Below are positions 8,662 to 18,113 of a stretch of 64,000 bases of DNA, piece by piece. The translations under genes were made by a program, and so were the position numbers. Below the pieces are notes generated by a model. The model was not told where the DNA came from. It was given only the letters and a program-made list of their open reading frames with translations, and did not search any database. How positions within the stretch are numbered: position 1 is the stretch's first letter; the number at the start of each line of letters is the position of its first letter. This DNA is from Campylobacter sp. MG1 (GTDB lineage Bacteria > Campylobacterota > Campylobacteria > Campylobacterales > Campylobacteraceae): NCBI RefSeq assembly GCF_026616895.1, contig NZ_JANYME010000002.1:124001-188000 (forward strand), written 5' to 3'.

Positions 8662-11520
8662 ATGGAAGAAATTTATGGATATTTAATAAAAGAAAATTTA
8701 GGTGATAATAAATTATTAGTTAGCAAGAACTCAAGTGATTTTTTTGCTTATATTTTAGAAAAAAACGAGAATAATCCCCACATAGGAAGTCTTGCTTATG
8801 AATTATGCAATATTGAATGCGATGGACTGATTAAATGTGAATTTTATGAAGATAAGAATAATTATTATTTTATAACAGATTTGTATGAAACTATAAATAA
8901 TACATTTTTAGAGGATTATGCTATTAGAAATTATGTATTAACAAGACAAAATCTAATTAAGTTTTTAAATGTGTTTATAAAACTTGAAAGTTTAGGATTA
9001 GATTATTTTATGAGCAATAAAATCTATATAAAAGAAGGCAGATTGTATTTAGATTTTTTATGTAACAAATTTTTAAATAACAATGTATATGAAAATAATC
9101 TTGAGGTTTTTAAAGTTATTTCAAAAAAATATTTTTCTATAAATACAGATATTTATAAAGATTTTTATGAAGTAAAAGAAGATTTATTAAAGCAAAATTC
9201 AACTTTTATTAAAAAATACGAAATTAATTTTTCAAAAAAAGTAATTGATAGCTATAAAGATTTTATGGATAAACAAAATAAGTGTATAATGGAATATAAG
9301 CTATTACATAATCTGCAAAGTTATATAAATAAAAATAAACCTTATTTTTTATTAAGTATTGATAAACAAAATAGAGAAGAAATCAAAATAGCTTTAGGTG
9401 AATATGTGTTTTGTTGTAGTACAAAAAATAATAATTATTTATATTGCTTTAATATTATGTTTGATAATCAAGTAAAACTTGATGAGGTTTATAAAAAAGG
9501 GCTATTTAAATCTAGCGTTGAATTTATAGCTACAATAGATACAGAACACCTTCATTCTAACTTTACTCTTTTAGATTCTTTATACAACGAACTTCAAAAT
9601 CATAATTCAAATTCTGGGATAAAATCAAGTGTAAAATCTATCAAAATGGAAGAGGATTTATTAAAAGCTGAAAATGAGTTTATTCAAAGCAAAAAATTAA
9701 CTCAAATAGGCACAATTGATAGCATTTCAAATAATAAAGTTTGCTTTTTGATAGATGATTTTGAGAAACATTTTAAACAAAATCAAAAGGTTATCATTAA
9801 AAAATTAAACAATTCTCAAAATGATGATGAAATAAAAGGAGTTGTAGAAAAATTCAAAAGTTCTAAAGGTTTACTCGATATAAACCTTGAAGATGAGTAT
9901 CAAGGAATTAATTTAAAAAAAATTGATAAAAATCAAGTACCTATTAAATACAGCATTAACTATGATTATCAAGCAGAAGAAATTGTATTTAAGAAAAAAG
10001 AAAGAGCCTTAGACGAACTTAAAAAAAGTAATGTTTATATAAATAATTTAGCAAATAAATTATGTGATCCTGATATTAGCTTTAAACAAAGTGAAATAAT
10101 TCAAATTGATAGATTTTTTAATAAAGATTTAGATGAAAATCAGCAACTTGCTGTTAAAAAAGCTTTAAGTTTACAAGATGGTAGTGAGATTTTACTAATC
10201 CAAGGACCTCCAGGCACAGGCAAAACTACTACAATTGTTGAAATCTTAAAACATTATTTAAAGCTTCATCCAAATTATAAAATGCTTATAACCTCTCAAA
10301 GCAATCAAGCTGTGGATAATGTGCTAGAAAAGATTTGCAAAGATGAACCAAAAATCTTAAGAATAGGCAATGATGAAAACAAAATGAGTGAAATTGCAAG
10401 AAGTTTTACTCCAAATAAAGTTATCAATGCCTTAGTTAATAAAAATTTAAAAGATTTAAAGGAGAATAAACTAGAAGGTTATGAAAATTATCAAGCAAAT
10501 TTTGAACAAACTCTTCAAACTATTACTTCAAAAAGTGTTAAAAATACAGATACTGAAAAATTTTTTATAAAAAATATAAAATTAATTTTTGGCACACTTA
10601 TTGGAATATCATCGTGGAGCAATTTTAGAGAAATTGTTTTTGATTTAGTTATTGTTGATGAGGCTGGAAGGGCAACTTTGAGTGAATTGTTAGTTCCTTG
10701 TATAAAAGCTAGAAAAATTATTTTCGTAGGAGATCATAAACAACTAGCACCGATAATTGATGATGATGTAGCAAATAATTTAGAGGAATATTCAAAAGAG
10801 GAGGTTGTTACATCTTTATTTGAGCAAATTTATGAAAGCAATACTAAATTTCCTAATTTAAAACATAGACTTACTTATAATTATAGAGCACATGAGAGCA
10901 TTTGCAATCTATATAGTAATGTGTTTTATGAAGGAGAATTAAAAACTAAAAAAGAATTAAACGAATTAAAACAGCATAATATTCCATTTTATAAAACAAA
11001 TGCGATTTGGCTTAATACAAGTAGGCTAAAAGATAGGGCTGATGAGCAAAAAGGCACTGGTAAAATTAATCGTTGCAATGCAAAAGTAATTTTAAAAGAA
11101 TTAGAGGACTTGTTAGAGCATTGTAAACAAAATAATCTAAGCATAGGAATAATAACTCCTTATAAAGACCAAAAGCATTATCTAGATATTAGTTTAAAAA
11201 ATATTGTAAAAGCATTTAAAGATGAAAAACTAGAAATTGATATAGGCACGGTTGATAGTTTTCAAGGAAGTGATAGGGATATTATTATTTATGATTGTGT
11301 TAGATCGGGTGATGGTAAAAAATCAAAAATTGATTTTATAGCAGATGAAAAAAGACTAAATGTATCGTTATCAAGGTCAAAAAAATTGCTTTTAATTGTT
11401 GGAGATATTGAATTTTTATACAAATCAAGTACAAATAAAGGCATAAATCCATTTAAAGAAATCATTGAATATATGGATAAAAACAATTATGAGATAAGAA
11501 CGCTAGGAGAAAGAATATGA
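8662..11520 (+). CDS. mkoA: Mokosh type I defence protein MkoA: UPF1-like SF1 helicase with kinase-like N-terminus
   Basis: The 952-residue protein has all SF1B helicase motifs: Walker A GPPGTGKT (515-522), motif Ia TSQSNQAVDN (544-553), Walker B DEAG (666-669), motif III GDHKQLAP (690-697), motif V TVDSFQGSDRD (863-873) and motif VI LNVSLSRSKK (899-908). This is the COG1112/UPF1 RNA-helicase type. The first 180 residues look like a protein-kinase fold: beta strands with FFAYILEK, a hinge-like YFITDLYE, then NKIYIKEGRLYLDFL in the place of the catalytic and DFG segments. The HRD Asp is not apparent, so it may be a pseudokinase. Helicase plus PLD nuclease in one operon is the known make-up of type I Mokosh. 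The stop overlaps mkoB by 4 bp. Confidence 0.8.
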   Translation: MEEIYGYLIKENLGDNKLLVSKNSSDFFAYILEKNENNPHIGSLAYELCNIECDGLIKCEFYEDKNNYYFITDLYETINNTFLEDYAIRNYVLTRQNLIKFLNVFIKLESLGLDYFMSNKIYIKEGRLYLDFLCNKFLNNNVYENNLEVFKVISKKYFSINTDIYKDFYEVKEDLLKQNSTFIKKYEINFSKKVIDSYKDFMDKQNKCIMEYKLLHNLQSYINKNKPYFLLSIDKQNREEIKIALGEYVFCCSTKNNNYLYCFNIMFDNQVKLDEVYKKGLFKSSVEFIATIDTEHLHSNFTLLDSLYNELQNHNSNSGIKSSVKSIKMEEDLLKAENEFIQSKKLTQIGTIDSISNNKVCFLIDDFEKHFKQNQKVIIKKLNNSQNDDEIKGVVEKFKSSKGLLDINLEDEYQGINLKKIDKNQVPIKYSINYDYQAEEIVFKKKERALDELKKSNVYINNLANKLCDPDISFKQSEIIQIDRFFNKDLDENQQLAVKKALSLQDGSEILLIQGPPGTGKTTTIVEILKHYLKLHPNYKMLITSQSNQAVDNVLEKICKDEPKILRIGNDENKMSEIARSFTPNKVINALVNKNLKDLKENKLEGYENYQANFEQTLQTITSKSVKNTDTEKFFIKNIKLIFGTLIGISSWSNFREIVFDLVIVDEAGRATLSELLVPCIKARKIIFVGDHKQLAPIIDDDVANNLEEYSKEEVVTSLFEQIYESNTKFPNLKHRLTYNYRAHESICNLYSNVFYEGELKTKKELNELKQHNIPFYKTNAIWLNTSRLKDRADEQKGTGKINRCNAKVILKELEDLLEHCKQNNLSIGIITPYKDQKHYLDISLKNIVKAFKDEKLEIDIGTVDSFQGSDRDIIIYDCVRSGDGKKSKIDFIADEKRLNVSLSRSKKLLLIVGDIEFLYKSSTNKGINPFKEIIEYMDKNNYEIRTLGERI

Positions 11521-12797
11521 AAATTGATTTAGATTTAATTCAGCATAAATTTGCGTATTTTGGTGAGGATAAAAACTATGAGCTTTATGATATAAAGTAT
11601 GTTTTTTATCCTGTTTATAAATGCGTAGCTAATTGTATTTTTAAAGAAAGTGAAGAATTAACTAGAATAGAGAGTGAAATTTTAAAGATTTTAAAAATTT
11701 TAAAAGAAAATCATTTAGCTAATTTAAAATCAATAACATGCCTTGATAAAGATGTGCTAAATACGATTTTAGCTGAGCTTACTTTTAAGGGATATTTAGA
11801 TGAATTTTTAACCTTAAGCAATAAAGCAAAAGATTATTTAAATGATATAAAAAGTAAAAAAATAACCGAAAAAGATTTATGTTTAGTTTTTGATGGCGTT
11901 TTAGGAGATATTTTGGAAGTTAGCGAAAGCGATATTAGGCTTGAAAATAAAATTCAAAAAGATACGATTGAAATTATGCCTAAAAATAAATCAAGACCAA
12001 GAAATGAATGTTTAAACGAAATTTTTAAAGATGATAAGACTTTAAAGCAAAATATTTTTGAAAGCTTAAAAAGTTTTGGTGGTGTTTTAGATGGAGAAAT
12101 TTATCAAATTAATGAGCTAAATAGTATAGGTAAATTTTATCAAAAACATTTATGTTGCTTTTACAAAAATCAAGAAAGTGAAGAAAAAATCATAGCTTTA
12201 TCAATACAAAGTGATGAATTAAAAGCTGATGAAAACATTTCAAGAATGTTTGATGAACTGATTGATCAAAAAAATTTTAATGTTCGTGAAAATCAAGCAA
12301 GTAAAGAAAATAGCGAGAAATTTCAAAAATATACATCAAGCATTAATTTTGAAGAAGGCTTAATGATAGATGAATGTTCTCATGGAAAATATCTAAAATA
12401 TAGTTTAAATAATGCTAAAAAAGATATTTACATTCAAAGCCCTTGGGTAAGAGCCGTTGTTTTAAAAGAGTATTTAAATGATTTTAAAAACGCATTATCA
12501 AAAGGTGTAAATATCCATATAAAATATGGTATAGAAAAACGTAATAGACATGATAAAGAATCTATTGATAATGAGGGGCTAACAATTTTTAATGAGCTTA
12601 TCCAAGAATATAAAAACTTTAAAATCTATCAAGATAATTCTCATGAAAAAATTTTAATTTGTGATGATGATTATATTATCACTGGTAGTTTTAATTGGCT
12701 TAGTTATAAGCATAATGATGGCAATGAAAGAAAAGAAAGCTCAATGATTTCAAAAAATAAAGATAGCATTATTCAAAAAATAAAAGAATTTAAATAG
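11517..12797 (+). CDS. mkoB: Mokosh type I defence protein MkoB: PLD-family nuclease
   Basis: The 426-residue protein has one HKD motif near its C-terminus, H376-x-K378-x4-D383, followed by the family GSFNW (390-394) and a later Glu (about 406), as in single-motif PLD nucleases that work as dimers (Nuc/BfiI type). The first 280 residues are helical and charged with no family I can name; the region around 20-110 could be a winged-helix-like domain. ATGA overlap with the helicase indicates coupled translation. By the known Mokosh model the nuclease acts with the RNA helicase against phage; this is inferred from family and order. Confidence 0.8.
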   Translation: MKIDLDLIQHKFAYFGEDKNYELYDIKYVFYPVYKCVANCIFKESEELTRIESEILKILKILKENHLANLKSITCLDKDVLNTILAELTFKGYLDEFLTLSNKAKDYLNDIKSKKITEKDLCLVFDGVLGDILEVSESDIRLENKIQKDTIEIMPKNKSRPRNECLNEIFKDDKTLKQNIFESLKSFGGVLDGEIYQINELNSIGKFYQKHLCCFYKNQESEEKIIALSIQSDELKADENISRMFDELIDQKNFNVRENQASKENSEKFQKYTSSINFEEGLMIDECSHGKYLKYSLNNAKKDIYIQSPWVRAVVLKEYLNDFKNALSKGVNIHIKYGIEKRNRHDKESIDNEGLTIFNELIQEYKNFKIYQDNSHEKILICDDDYIITGSFNWLSYKHNDGNERKESSMISKNKDSIIQKIKEFK

Positions 12798-12820
12798 TTT
12801 TTATTTAAATTCTTTTTAAT

Positions 12821-12854
12821 AATCTTTGGTAAAACTATGTTTTTATCAAAGATT
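12821..12854 (+). terminator. Terminator after the Mokosh operon
   Basis: A 14-bp stem (AATCTTTGGTAAAA / TTTTATCAAAGATT, one G-U pair) with a 6-nt loop begins 23 nt after the mkoB stop and is followed by A/T-rich sequence. It separates the defence pair from the next gene. Confidence 0.65.
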
Positions 12855-12896
12855 TTATAAAATAAAAAATCGCATTTATAAGCTTTAAGGACTAAT

Positions 12897-13697
12897 ATGA
12901 AAGATTATTCGCATACTTTATTTGATGTTTTAAGCGAGAGTGATTATGCTAAAAAATTAGCTAAATTTGATGATTTTTACGATGATTTTTTAAGCAATAA
13001 CTTAGCTTATAATGAATACGAGCCTTTAGTTTTAGAAGAGCCAAGTTATGCAAAAAGCCTTGAGATTATTCACCCAACAAGGATTAAAAGACCAAAAGAA
13101 CTAAGTTCTGATAATGCTTTAGCAAAGACCTTACACCAAATAGCTCATATTGAGTATTCAGCAATTGACCTTGCATTAGATGCTGCATATAGATTTTATC
13201 ATACCGGTGGGCTTTTGTTTGCGAGTGATTTTTTAGAAATAGCTAAAGAAGAATGCTTACACTTTAGTCTATTAAACGACGCTTTAAATGAGCTAGGATA
13301 TAAATACGGAGATTTTGGGGTGCATACTAATTTATTTGACGCTATGAGAGCTACTAATTCTAGTTTTAAGGTTAGAATGGGGGTCGTGCATAGGCATTTA
13401 GAAGCTTGTGGGCTTGATGCTAATCCTTTTGTGGTTAAAAAAATAAGCAGCACAAAACACCAAATAAAATCAAAATTATTAGAAGTTTTAAAAATCATCT
13501 TGCACGATGAAATAAGCCATGTAAATAAAGGCGATAGATGGTATAAAAACGCAGGTGGGACAAATGAGAATTTTTGTGATTTACTCTTAGAATACAAACA
13601 CCTAATAAGACCTATTAAAAATATGAATGAAAACGCTAGAATTATGGCTGGATATACCCAAGATGAATTAGATGAAATAAAAAAGAATTTTAGATAA
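12897..13697 (+). CDS. DUF455 family ferritin-like protein
   Basis: The 266-residue soluble protein has the ferritin-like metal pattern: HQIAHIEYSAIDLALD (about 82-97), KEECLHFSLLNDAL (about 118-131), HRHLEACGLD and ILHDEISHVNKGDRWY. These give the Glu and ExxH ligands of a di-iron four-helix bundle, as in DUF455/MiaE-like proteins. The reaction is unknown; related enzymes hydroxylate tRNA or use oxygen. An AAGGAC site precedes ATG 12897. It is convergent with the phosphate transporter, with a shared terminator. Confidence 0.88.
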   Translation: MKDYSHTLFDVLSESDYAKKLAKFDDFYDDFLSNNLAYNEYEPLVLEEPSYAKSLEIIHPTRIKRPKELSSDNALAKTLHQIAHIEYSAIDLALDAAYRFYHTGGLLFASDFLEIAKEECLHFSLLNDALNELGYKYGDFGVHTNLFDAMRATNSSFKVRMGVVHRHLEACGLDANPFVVKKISSTKHQIKSKLLEVLKIILHDEISHVNKGDRWYKNAGGTNENFCDLLLEYKHLIRPIKNMNENARIMAGYTQDELDEIKKNFR

Positions 13698-13712
13698 TAA
13701 AATTATCTAAAA
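13688..13712. terminator. Bidirectional terminator between DUF455 gene and pit
   Basis: A perfect 10-bp stem TTTTAGATAA / TTATCTAAAA with a 5-nt loop overlaps the last codons of the upstream gene and abuts the stop of the convergent transporter gene. T runs are present on both strands. Confidence 0.75.
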
Positions 13713-15209
13713 TTAAAATAAATAAACTAATATAGCCAAAATAAACGATGATATTAAAGCACTAGCAGGTAGAGTTATCATCCAAGCAAGTCCTATTGGT
13801 TTCATCATTTTCCAGTTAGCATTTTTATTAAATACACCTATTCCTAAGACAGCACCTATTAAAATATGAGTTGAACTAATTGGAATTCCTAATTGAGTGG
13901 CTAATAATATAACAATAGCTGATGAAATTTCTGCACTAAAGCCAGTAGTTGGCTTAATCTCTGTTAAGTTCTTACCTACTGTTTTTATTACACTTTTACC
14001 TAAAAACCAAAGTCCAGCAACTAAAGCTATCCCGAATACTAGCATCACAATAGTAGGAACAGGTGAAGTAGGATTTACAGCATTTGTATGTAATATATCT
14101 AAAATTGCAACAAATGGTCCAACCGCATTTGAAATATCATTTGCCCCATGCGAGAATGCAAATGTACAAGCGGTAAAAATTTGAAACCATGAAAAGATAC
14201 GATTTACTGCTTTTTTTGGTTCACCTTTTTTCATAATATTAATTATCCCAGCACAAACAATATAAGCACTCACACAAATTAACAAAATAATTACACTAAC
14301 ACTAAAAGTAGTAAGCCCTGTATTTACGTTATTTAATGCTTTAAAAAATAACATAGATGAAATTACAAAGGCTATTAAACAAGCTAAGATAGGTATTCTT
14401 GAGCTTAATAATTTTGACACATTAACATCTTTTTCTTTTTTGTTAAATTCCTTCATTTTTAACGCATAATCGCCTTTATCATTTAACAAAATACCATATA
14501 ACTCACTATATTGCTTAGATTTTTCACTTTGCATAAATTCATCAATATAATCTTTTTTATAATTTTCTTTATCTTTTTTAATTTGTTTTAACTCTATAGT
14601 TTTTTGTTTAGTTGGCACTACTATAAATTTAAAGATTAAAGAATAAACAAAATAACTAAGCAATCCTCCTAAAACTGGTGATATAAACCAACTTGCAACA
14701 ATAGTTCCTATTCCACTCCAACTAATCTCACTAGAATTACCATTGCTAACAAATCCAAGTGTAATAGCAGCACCTACTATCCCACCTACAATAGAATGAG
14801 TTGAACTAACTGGCAAAGATTTATAAGTAGCTATAAATATCCAAATAGAAGCAGCACCTAAAGCACTCATCATAACATATGCAAATAATATAGGATTTAT
14901 ATTATCTTTTACACTAACAATACCACTTCTAATAGTAGCAGTTACCTCAGCACCAGCAAAAAATGCCCCACTAAATTCAAATATAGCAGCTATTATTAAA
15001 GCTTGTCTTATACTAAGAGTTTTAGCACCAACACTGGTTCCAAATGCATTAGCAACATCATTTGCACCTATATTAAATGCTAAAAATATTCCAAAAATCG
15101 TAGCTATGGTAAAAAATAAATAACTATTGGTATTAGAATAACCCCAAAACAAAAATCCTATACATACTATAGAAAATAAAAATAATATAACAATATTTTC
15201 TCTTGACAT
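13713..15209 (-). CDS. pit: Low-affinity inorganic phosphate transporter (Pit family)
   Basis: The 498-residue inner-membrane protein carries both PHO4-family repeats: GANDVANAFGTSVG near residue 48 and GANDISNAVGPFVA near residue 353, each in the half-site that binds phosphate. About ten hydrophobic helices flank a charged cytoplasmic loop at about 200-262 (KQKTIELKQIKKDKENYKKD). SSTH motifs occur in both halves. Pit proteins bring in metal-phosphate with protons. It corresponds to Cj1194-type transporters. There is no adjacent phoU-like gene. Confidence 0.93.
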   Translation of the reverse strand: MSRENIVILFLFSIVCIGFLFWGYSNTNSYLFFTIATIFGIFLAFNIGANDVANAFGTSVGAKTLSIRQALIIAAIFEFSGAFFAGAEVTATIRSGIVSVKDNINPILFAYVMMSALGAASIWIFIATYKSLPVSSTHSIVGGIVGAAITLGFVSNGNSSEISWSGIGTIVASWFISPVLGGLLSYFVYSLIFKFIVVPTKQKTIELKQIKKDKENYKKDYIDEFMQSEKSKQYSELYGILLNDKGDYALKMKEFNKKEKDVNVSKLLSSRIPILACLIAFVISSMLFFKALNNVNTGLTTFSVSVIILLICVSAYIVCAGIINIMKKGEPKKAVNRIFSWFQIFTACTFAFSHGANDISNAVGPFVAILDILHTNAVNPTSPVPTIVMLVFGIALVAGLWFLGKSVIKTVGKNLTEIKPTTGFSAEISSAIVILLATQLGIPISSTHILIGAVLGIGVFNKNANWKMMKPIGLAWMITLPASALISSFILAILVYLF

Positions 15210-15279
15210 TAATTACCTTTTTAAAATTCCCTAATTATAAAATGTTTTATGCAAATAAACATTACAATCATAAAATAAT

Positions 15280-16299
15280 TTAATAAATACTAATTTTACT
15301 ATCATTCCTAGCAACAACTTTTGCAAATGAATAAGAAGTTGTACCTAAACTATTTAAAATATCTAAAATTTTATCTACATCGCTCTCCTTAACACTTAAA
15401 ATAAGACCTCCACTAGTTTCTGGTGAATAAAAAACTAAATCATCATCAATATATGATCTAACCATATTTTTTAAACTATCTTTATTATTGTAACTAACAG
15501 CACCAAAAAGTCCTAAATTTGCATATTCAAAAGTATTTTTATAAAATTTTACAGCAGAACTATCAACTTCTATAGAAATATCATCATTTAACATTTCGCT
15601 TAAATGACCTATCAAGCCAAATCCAGTAATATCTGTACAAGCATTTATTTTAATATCTTTTAAAGCATTTATTGCTTTTAAATTTAAAGTTTTCATACCA
15701 TTTATTACTTCACTAAAATCATCATTAAAATTTGCTTTTATAGCCATAGCGCTAAGACTTGTGCCAAGTGGTTTTGTAGCTATTAAAACATCGTTAATCT
15801 TCGCTGTATTATTACTCAAAAAATCATTTTTTCCAACAACACCAGTAACGCTAAGCCCTAAAAATACTTCACTAGAATTTAAAGTATGTCCACCAGCACA
15901 AATAGCCCCACTTTCTATAATCTTGTCATTAAGACCTAATAACATATCCTTAAGCATATCTCTTGGCAAACACTCACTAAATCCAACAATATTCATAGCA
16001 CTAATAGCTCTAGCACCCATAGCAAAAATATCGCTTAAAGAATTAGCTGCCGCTATACACGCATAATCATAAGGATTATCAACTATAGGTGCAATAAAAT
16101 CAAGTGTTTGAACTATCGCAATATTATTCAAATTATCATTAACAACTCTAGGAAAATCTATTACACAAGCATCCTCATTACTAACTTGTGAACTTAAAAT
16201 AAATTCATTCTTGGCTATGACGCTTAAGGCTTCGTGAAGGTCAGCCTGACCTAGCTTAGCACCTCAGCCAGCATGTTTACTAAGCTGTGTTAATTTCAT
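15280..16299 (-). CDS. selD: Selenide, water dikinase SelD (selenocysteine-containing)
   Basis: The gene must be read through an in-frame TGA at 16266-16264. From ATG 16299 the protein begins MKLTQLSKHAG-U-GAKLG, placing Sec at residue 12 exactly where other SelD proteins have the catalytic Cys/Sec of the G[U/C]G-x-K motif. Full length is then 339 residues, normal for SelD; a start after the TGA would lose the active site. SelD makes selenophosphate from selenide and ATP for Sec-tRNA. Further family motifs are DFIAPIVDNPYDYACIAAANSLSDIFAMG, GHTLNS and DITGFGLIGHL. ATG overlaps the yedF stop (ATGA). A SECIS-like hairpin follows the TGA. Confidence 0.95.
16222..16263 (-). promoter_or_regulatory. 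Bacterial SECIS element in selD
   Basis: Directly after the UGA codon the mRNA can form a lower stem (GCTAAG with CTTAAGC, one bulge) and a perfect 6-bp apical stem AGGTCA/TGACCT closing a small GGC loop. Size, distance from the UGA and a G in the loop agree with bacterial SECIS hairpins bound by SelB. The folding is done by eye. Confidence 0.75.
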
Positions 16300-16841
16300 A
16301 GACTTATTATCTTTGTATCAAACAATGTATCAATTATTTCAACTGCGTTTGAGCTTCTACCAATTTTAGGACTTTGTGAAAAATAATTAAGACAATTCGC
16401 ACAACACATAATATCAACACCTATATTTTGCAATTCTTTTAAAGCATTATGTGCTGGATGGTTTTCATCACAAGCGATAAAAATAGCATCATTTACCAAT
16501 ACTACTTTTGAAATTTTTCTTTCTTTTAAAGCAGTTAAAAAACCTATAACAAGCATACCACCTAACTCGCCATCTCCTATTTTTTGACTTTTTAAAAACA
16601 CCCCTTCGCTTTGTTTTTTATCAACATCACCAGCTTTAATCTCGCTTTTTGTTAGCGTAAAAACATAGCCATCGTTTTTATAATTTTGATTAAGTGAAGT
16701 TAGTAATCTTTTTATATTTTCTAATGCAGCATTATTATCAACAACAATAACAACTTCTTCACCATTTTCTAAACTTAAAAGAGTTTTTTTTGTTTCAATT
16801 ACAGGTATTGGACAAGCCTTGCCACTAAAATCTAATCTCAT
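16296..16841 (-). CDS. yedF: YedF-type sulfurtransferase-like selenium metabolism protein
   Basis: The 181-residue two-domain protein starts with a TusA-like domain (MRLDFSGKACPIPVIETKK, with Cys10 in the C-P-x-P motif) and ends in a DsrE-like domain containing CCANCLNYF near 140-148. This fused form is found beside selD in many selenium-using bacteria and is thought to deliver selenium or sulfur to SelD; this is a family inference. Its stop overlaps the selD start and its ATG follows directly on the modE stop. Confidence 0.88.
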   Translation of the reverse strand: MRLDFSGKACPIPVIETKKTLLSLENGEEVVIVVDNNAALENIKRLLTSLNQNYKNDGYVFTLTKSEIKAGDVDKKQSEGVFLKSQKIGDGELGGMLVIGFLTALKERKISKVVLVNDAIFIACDENHPAHNALKELQNIGVDIMCCANCLNYFSQSPKIGRSSNAVEIIDTLFDTKIISL

Positions 16842-17198
16842 TTATTCTCCTTTATCAAATAAATTTCTTAATAGCTCATTGTATCGTTTTTGCATAAATT
16901 CATTTAATTCTTTTTCTAATAATTCATAATTTTTCATAAATTCTAAAGCCTTAGGGCTAAGAATAGTTCCGCTATCTTTACTAGCTCCTTTTTTGCTAAT
17001 AAATATATCTCCACCTAAAAATTTTTCTGTGCTAGTTTTCTTAGTCCAAGCCTTTTTATAACTCATATGAAGTTGTTTTGAGCTCTCATTAATTGAGCCA
17101 AATTTTTCTATGGCTTTTAATATCTCATAATTACCTTTTCCAAAAATTTCGCCGTCTTCTTCTAACCAGAATTTGATTTTAGGTGTTTTATTTTTCAT
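16842..17198 (-). CDS. modE: ModE-type molybdate-related transcriptional regulator, DNA-binding domain only
   Basis: The 118-residue protein matches the N-terminal winged helix of ModE: a LysR-like helix-turn-helix in KAIEKFGSINESSKQLHMSYKKAW (about 28-52), then GGDIFISKKGASKDSGTILSPKA. The C-terminal TOBE/molbindin domains of E. coli ModE are absent, as in C. jejuni ModE. It may control molybdate or tungstate uptake and molybdoenzyme genes, fitting its place with fdhC and near moaDE. It overlaps fdhC by 11 bp. Confidence 0.85.
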   Translation of the reverse strand: MKNKTPKIKFWLEEDGEIFGKGNYEILKAIEKFGSINESSKQLHMSYKKAWTKKTSTEKFLGGDIFISKKGASKDSGTILSPKALEFMKNYELLEKELNEFMQKRYNELLRNLFDKGE

Positions 17199-18075
17199 AG
17201 CTATAACTCGGTGTTATTTTTCCATTTTTTGTAAGTTCTTTATACCAATAAGAATGCAAAATATATACTTCTTCTTCTTCTTTATATCCTGTTATCATTG
17301 CGTGAATTGAGCCTTTGATAGCAAATACAGCCATATATAAATGCACGAAAAACATAGCAGCACAAACAATGCCTAAGATATTATGAACTATTGCACTAAG
17401 TCTTAAAATATTAATATGACTAATTCCTAACATATTTTGTAAAAATTCGCTTTGAAAATCTAAAAAGAACATAAACGCACCAGTAATTATCATAATAGCT
17501 CCACCAAAAACGGCTATGTAATACCACATTTTTTGACCGAAATTATATTTTCCCGCCGGAACAGGTCTTTTAACCTTGCTTAAATATCCACCTACTATCA
17601 TAAGCCATTTTATATCATAACTAGCAGGCAACATTCTCTTAATCCAGCAAAAAAACATAGGAATAATTGAGATAAAAAATAAAATAGTAGCAACTCCGTG
17701 AAGATTTTTGCAAAGTCTAACAAATACTCCACCACCAAAATAATGACCATTCATAATAATTAAGCCTGTTGGAATTAATATAATCCAAGCAAGTGCAGCA
17801 ATGAAATGAAAACCACGCTCAAATAATGAAAAGGCATATATTTTTTTGCCTTCGTGACTAAATGTTTTAGGTCCTATTACCATATAATGTAATGAAAACG
17901 CACAAAGCACTGCAATTAAGACAATTAAAGCAAGTGAAGCAATATAACTTGATGCTAATATTGTCCATAAATGCCCTAACTCATATTGTGTGATATTTGT
18001 AACCCTTCCGCTCGTGGTTAAATCACTGGCATTTAAATTTAACAATAAACATATAAAATACAAAAAATATCTCAT
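17188..18075 (-). CDS. fdhC: Formate dehydrogenase cytochrome b subunit (gamma)
   Basis: The 295-residue membrane protein has a cleavable-looking N-terminus (MRYFLYFICLLLNLNASD), about four to five transmembrane helices and the histidines expected for two b hemes: ERGFHFIAALAW, LHGVATILFF and VHNILGIVCAAMFFVHLYMA. FdhC passes electrons from periplasmic formate dehydrogenase to menaquinone. In C. jejuni it sits with fdhA, fdhB and fdhD, but no such gene is next to it here: nspC lies directly upstream. It heads the fdhC-modE-yedF-selD operon, all members overlapping or abutting. Confidence 0.92.
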   Translation of the reverse strand: MRYFLYFICLLLNLNASDLTTSGRVTNITQYELGHLWTILASSYIASLALIVLIAVLCAFSLHYMVIGPKTFSHEGKKIYAFSLFERGFHFIAALAWIILIPTGLIIMNGHYFGGGVFVRLCKNLHGVATILFFISIIPMFFCWIKRMLPASYDIKWLMIVGGYLSKVKRPVPAGKYNFGQKMWYYIAVFGGAIMIITGAFMFFLDFQSEFLQNMLGISHINILRLSAIVHNILGIVCAAMFFVHLYMAVFAIKGSIHAMITGYKEEEEVYILHSYWYKELTKNGKITPSYSYEK

Positions 18076-18113
18076 AATAAATCCTTAAAAAATTTAAATT
18101 TATCAAAATAATT

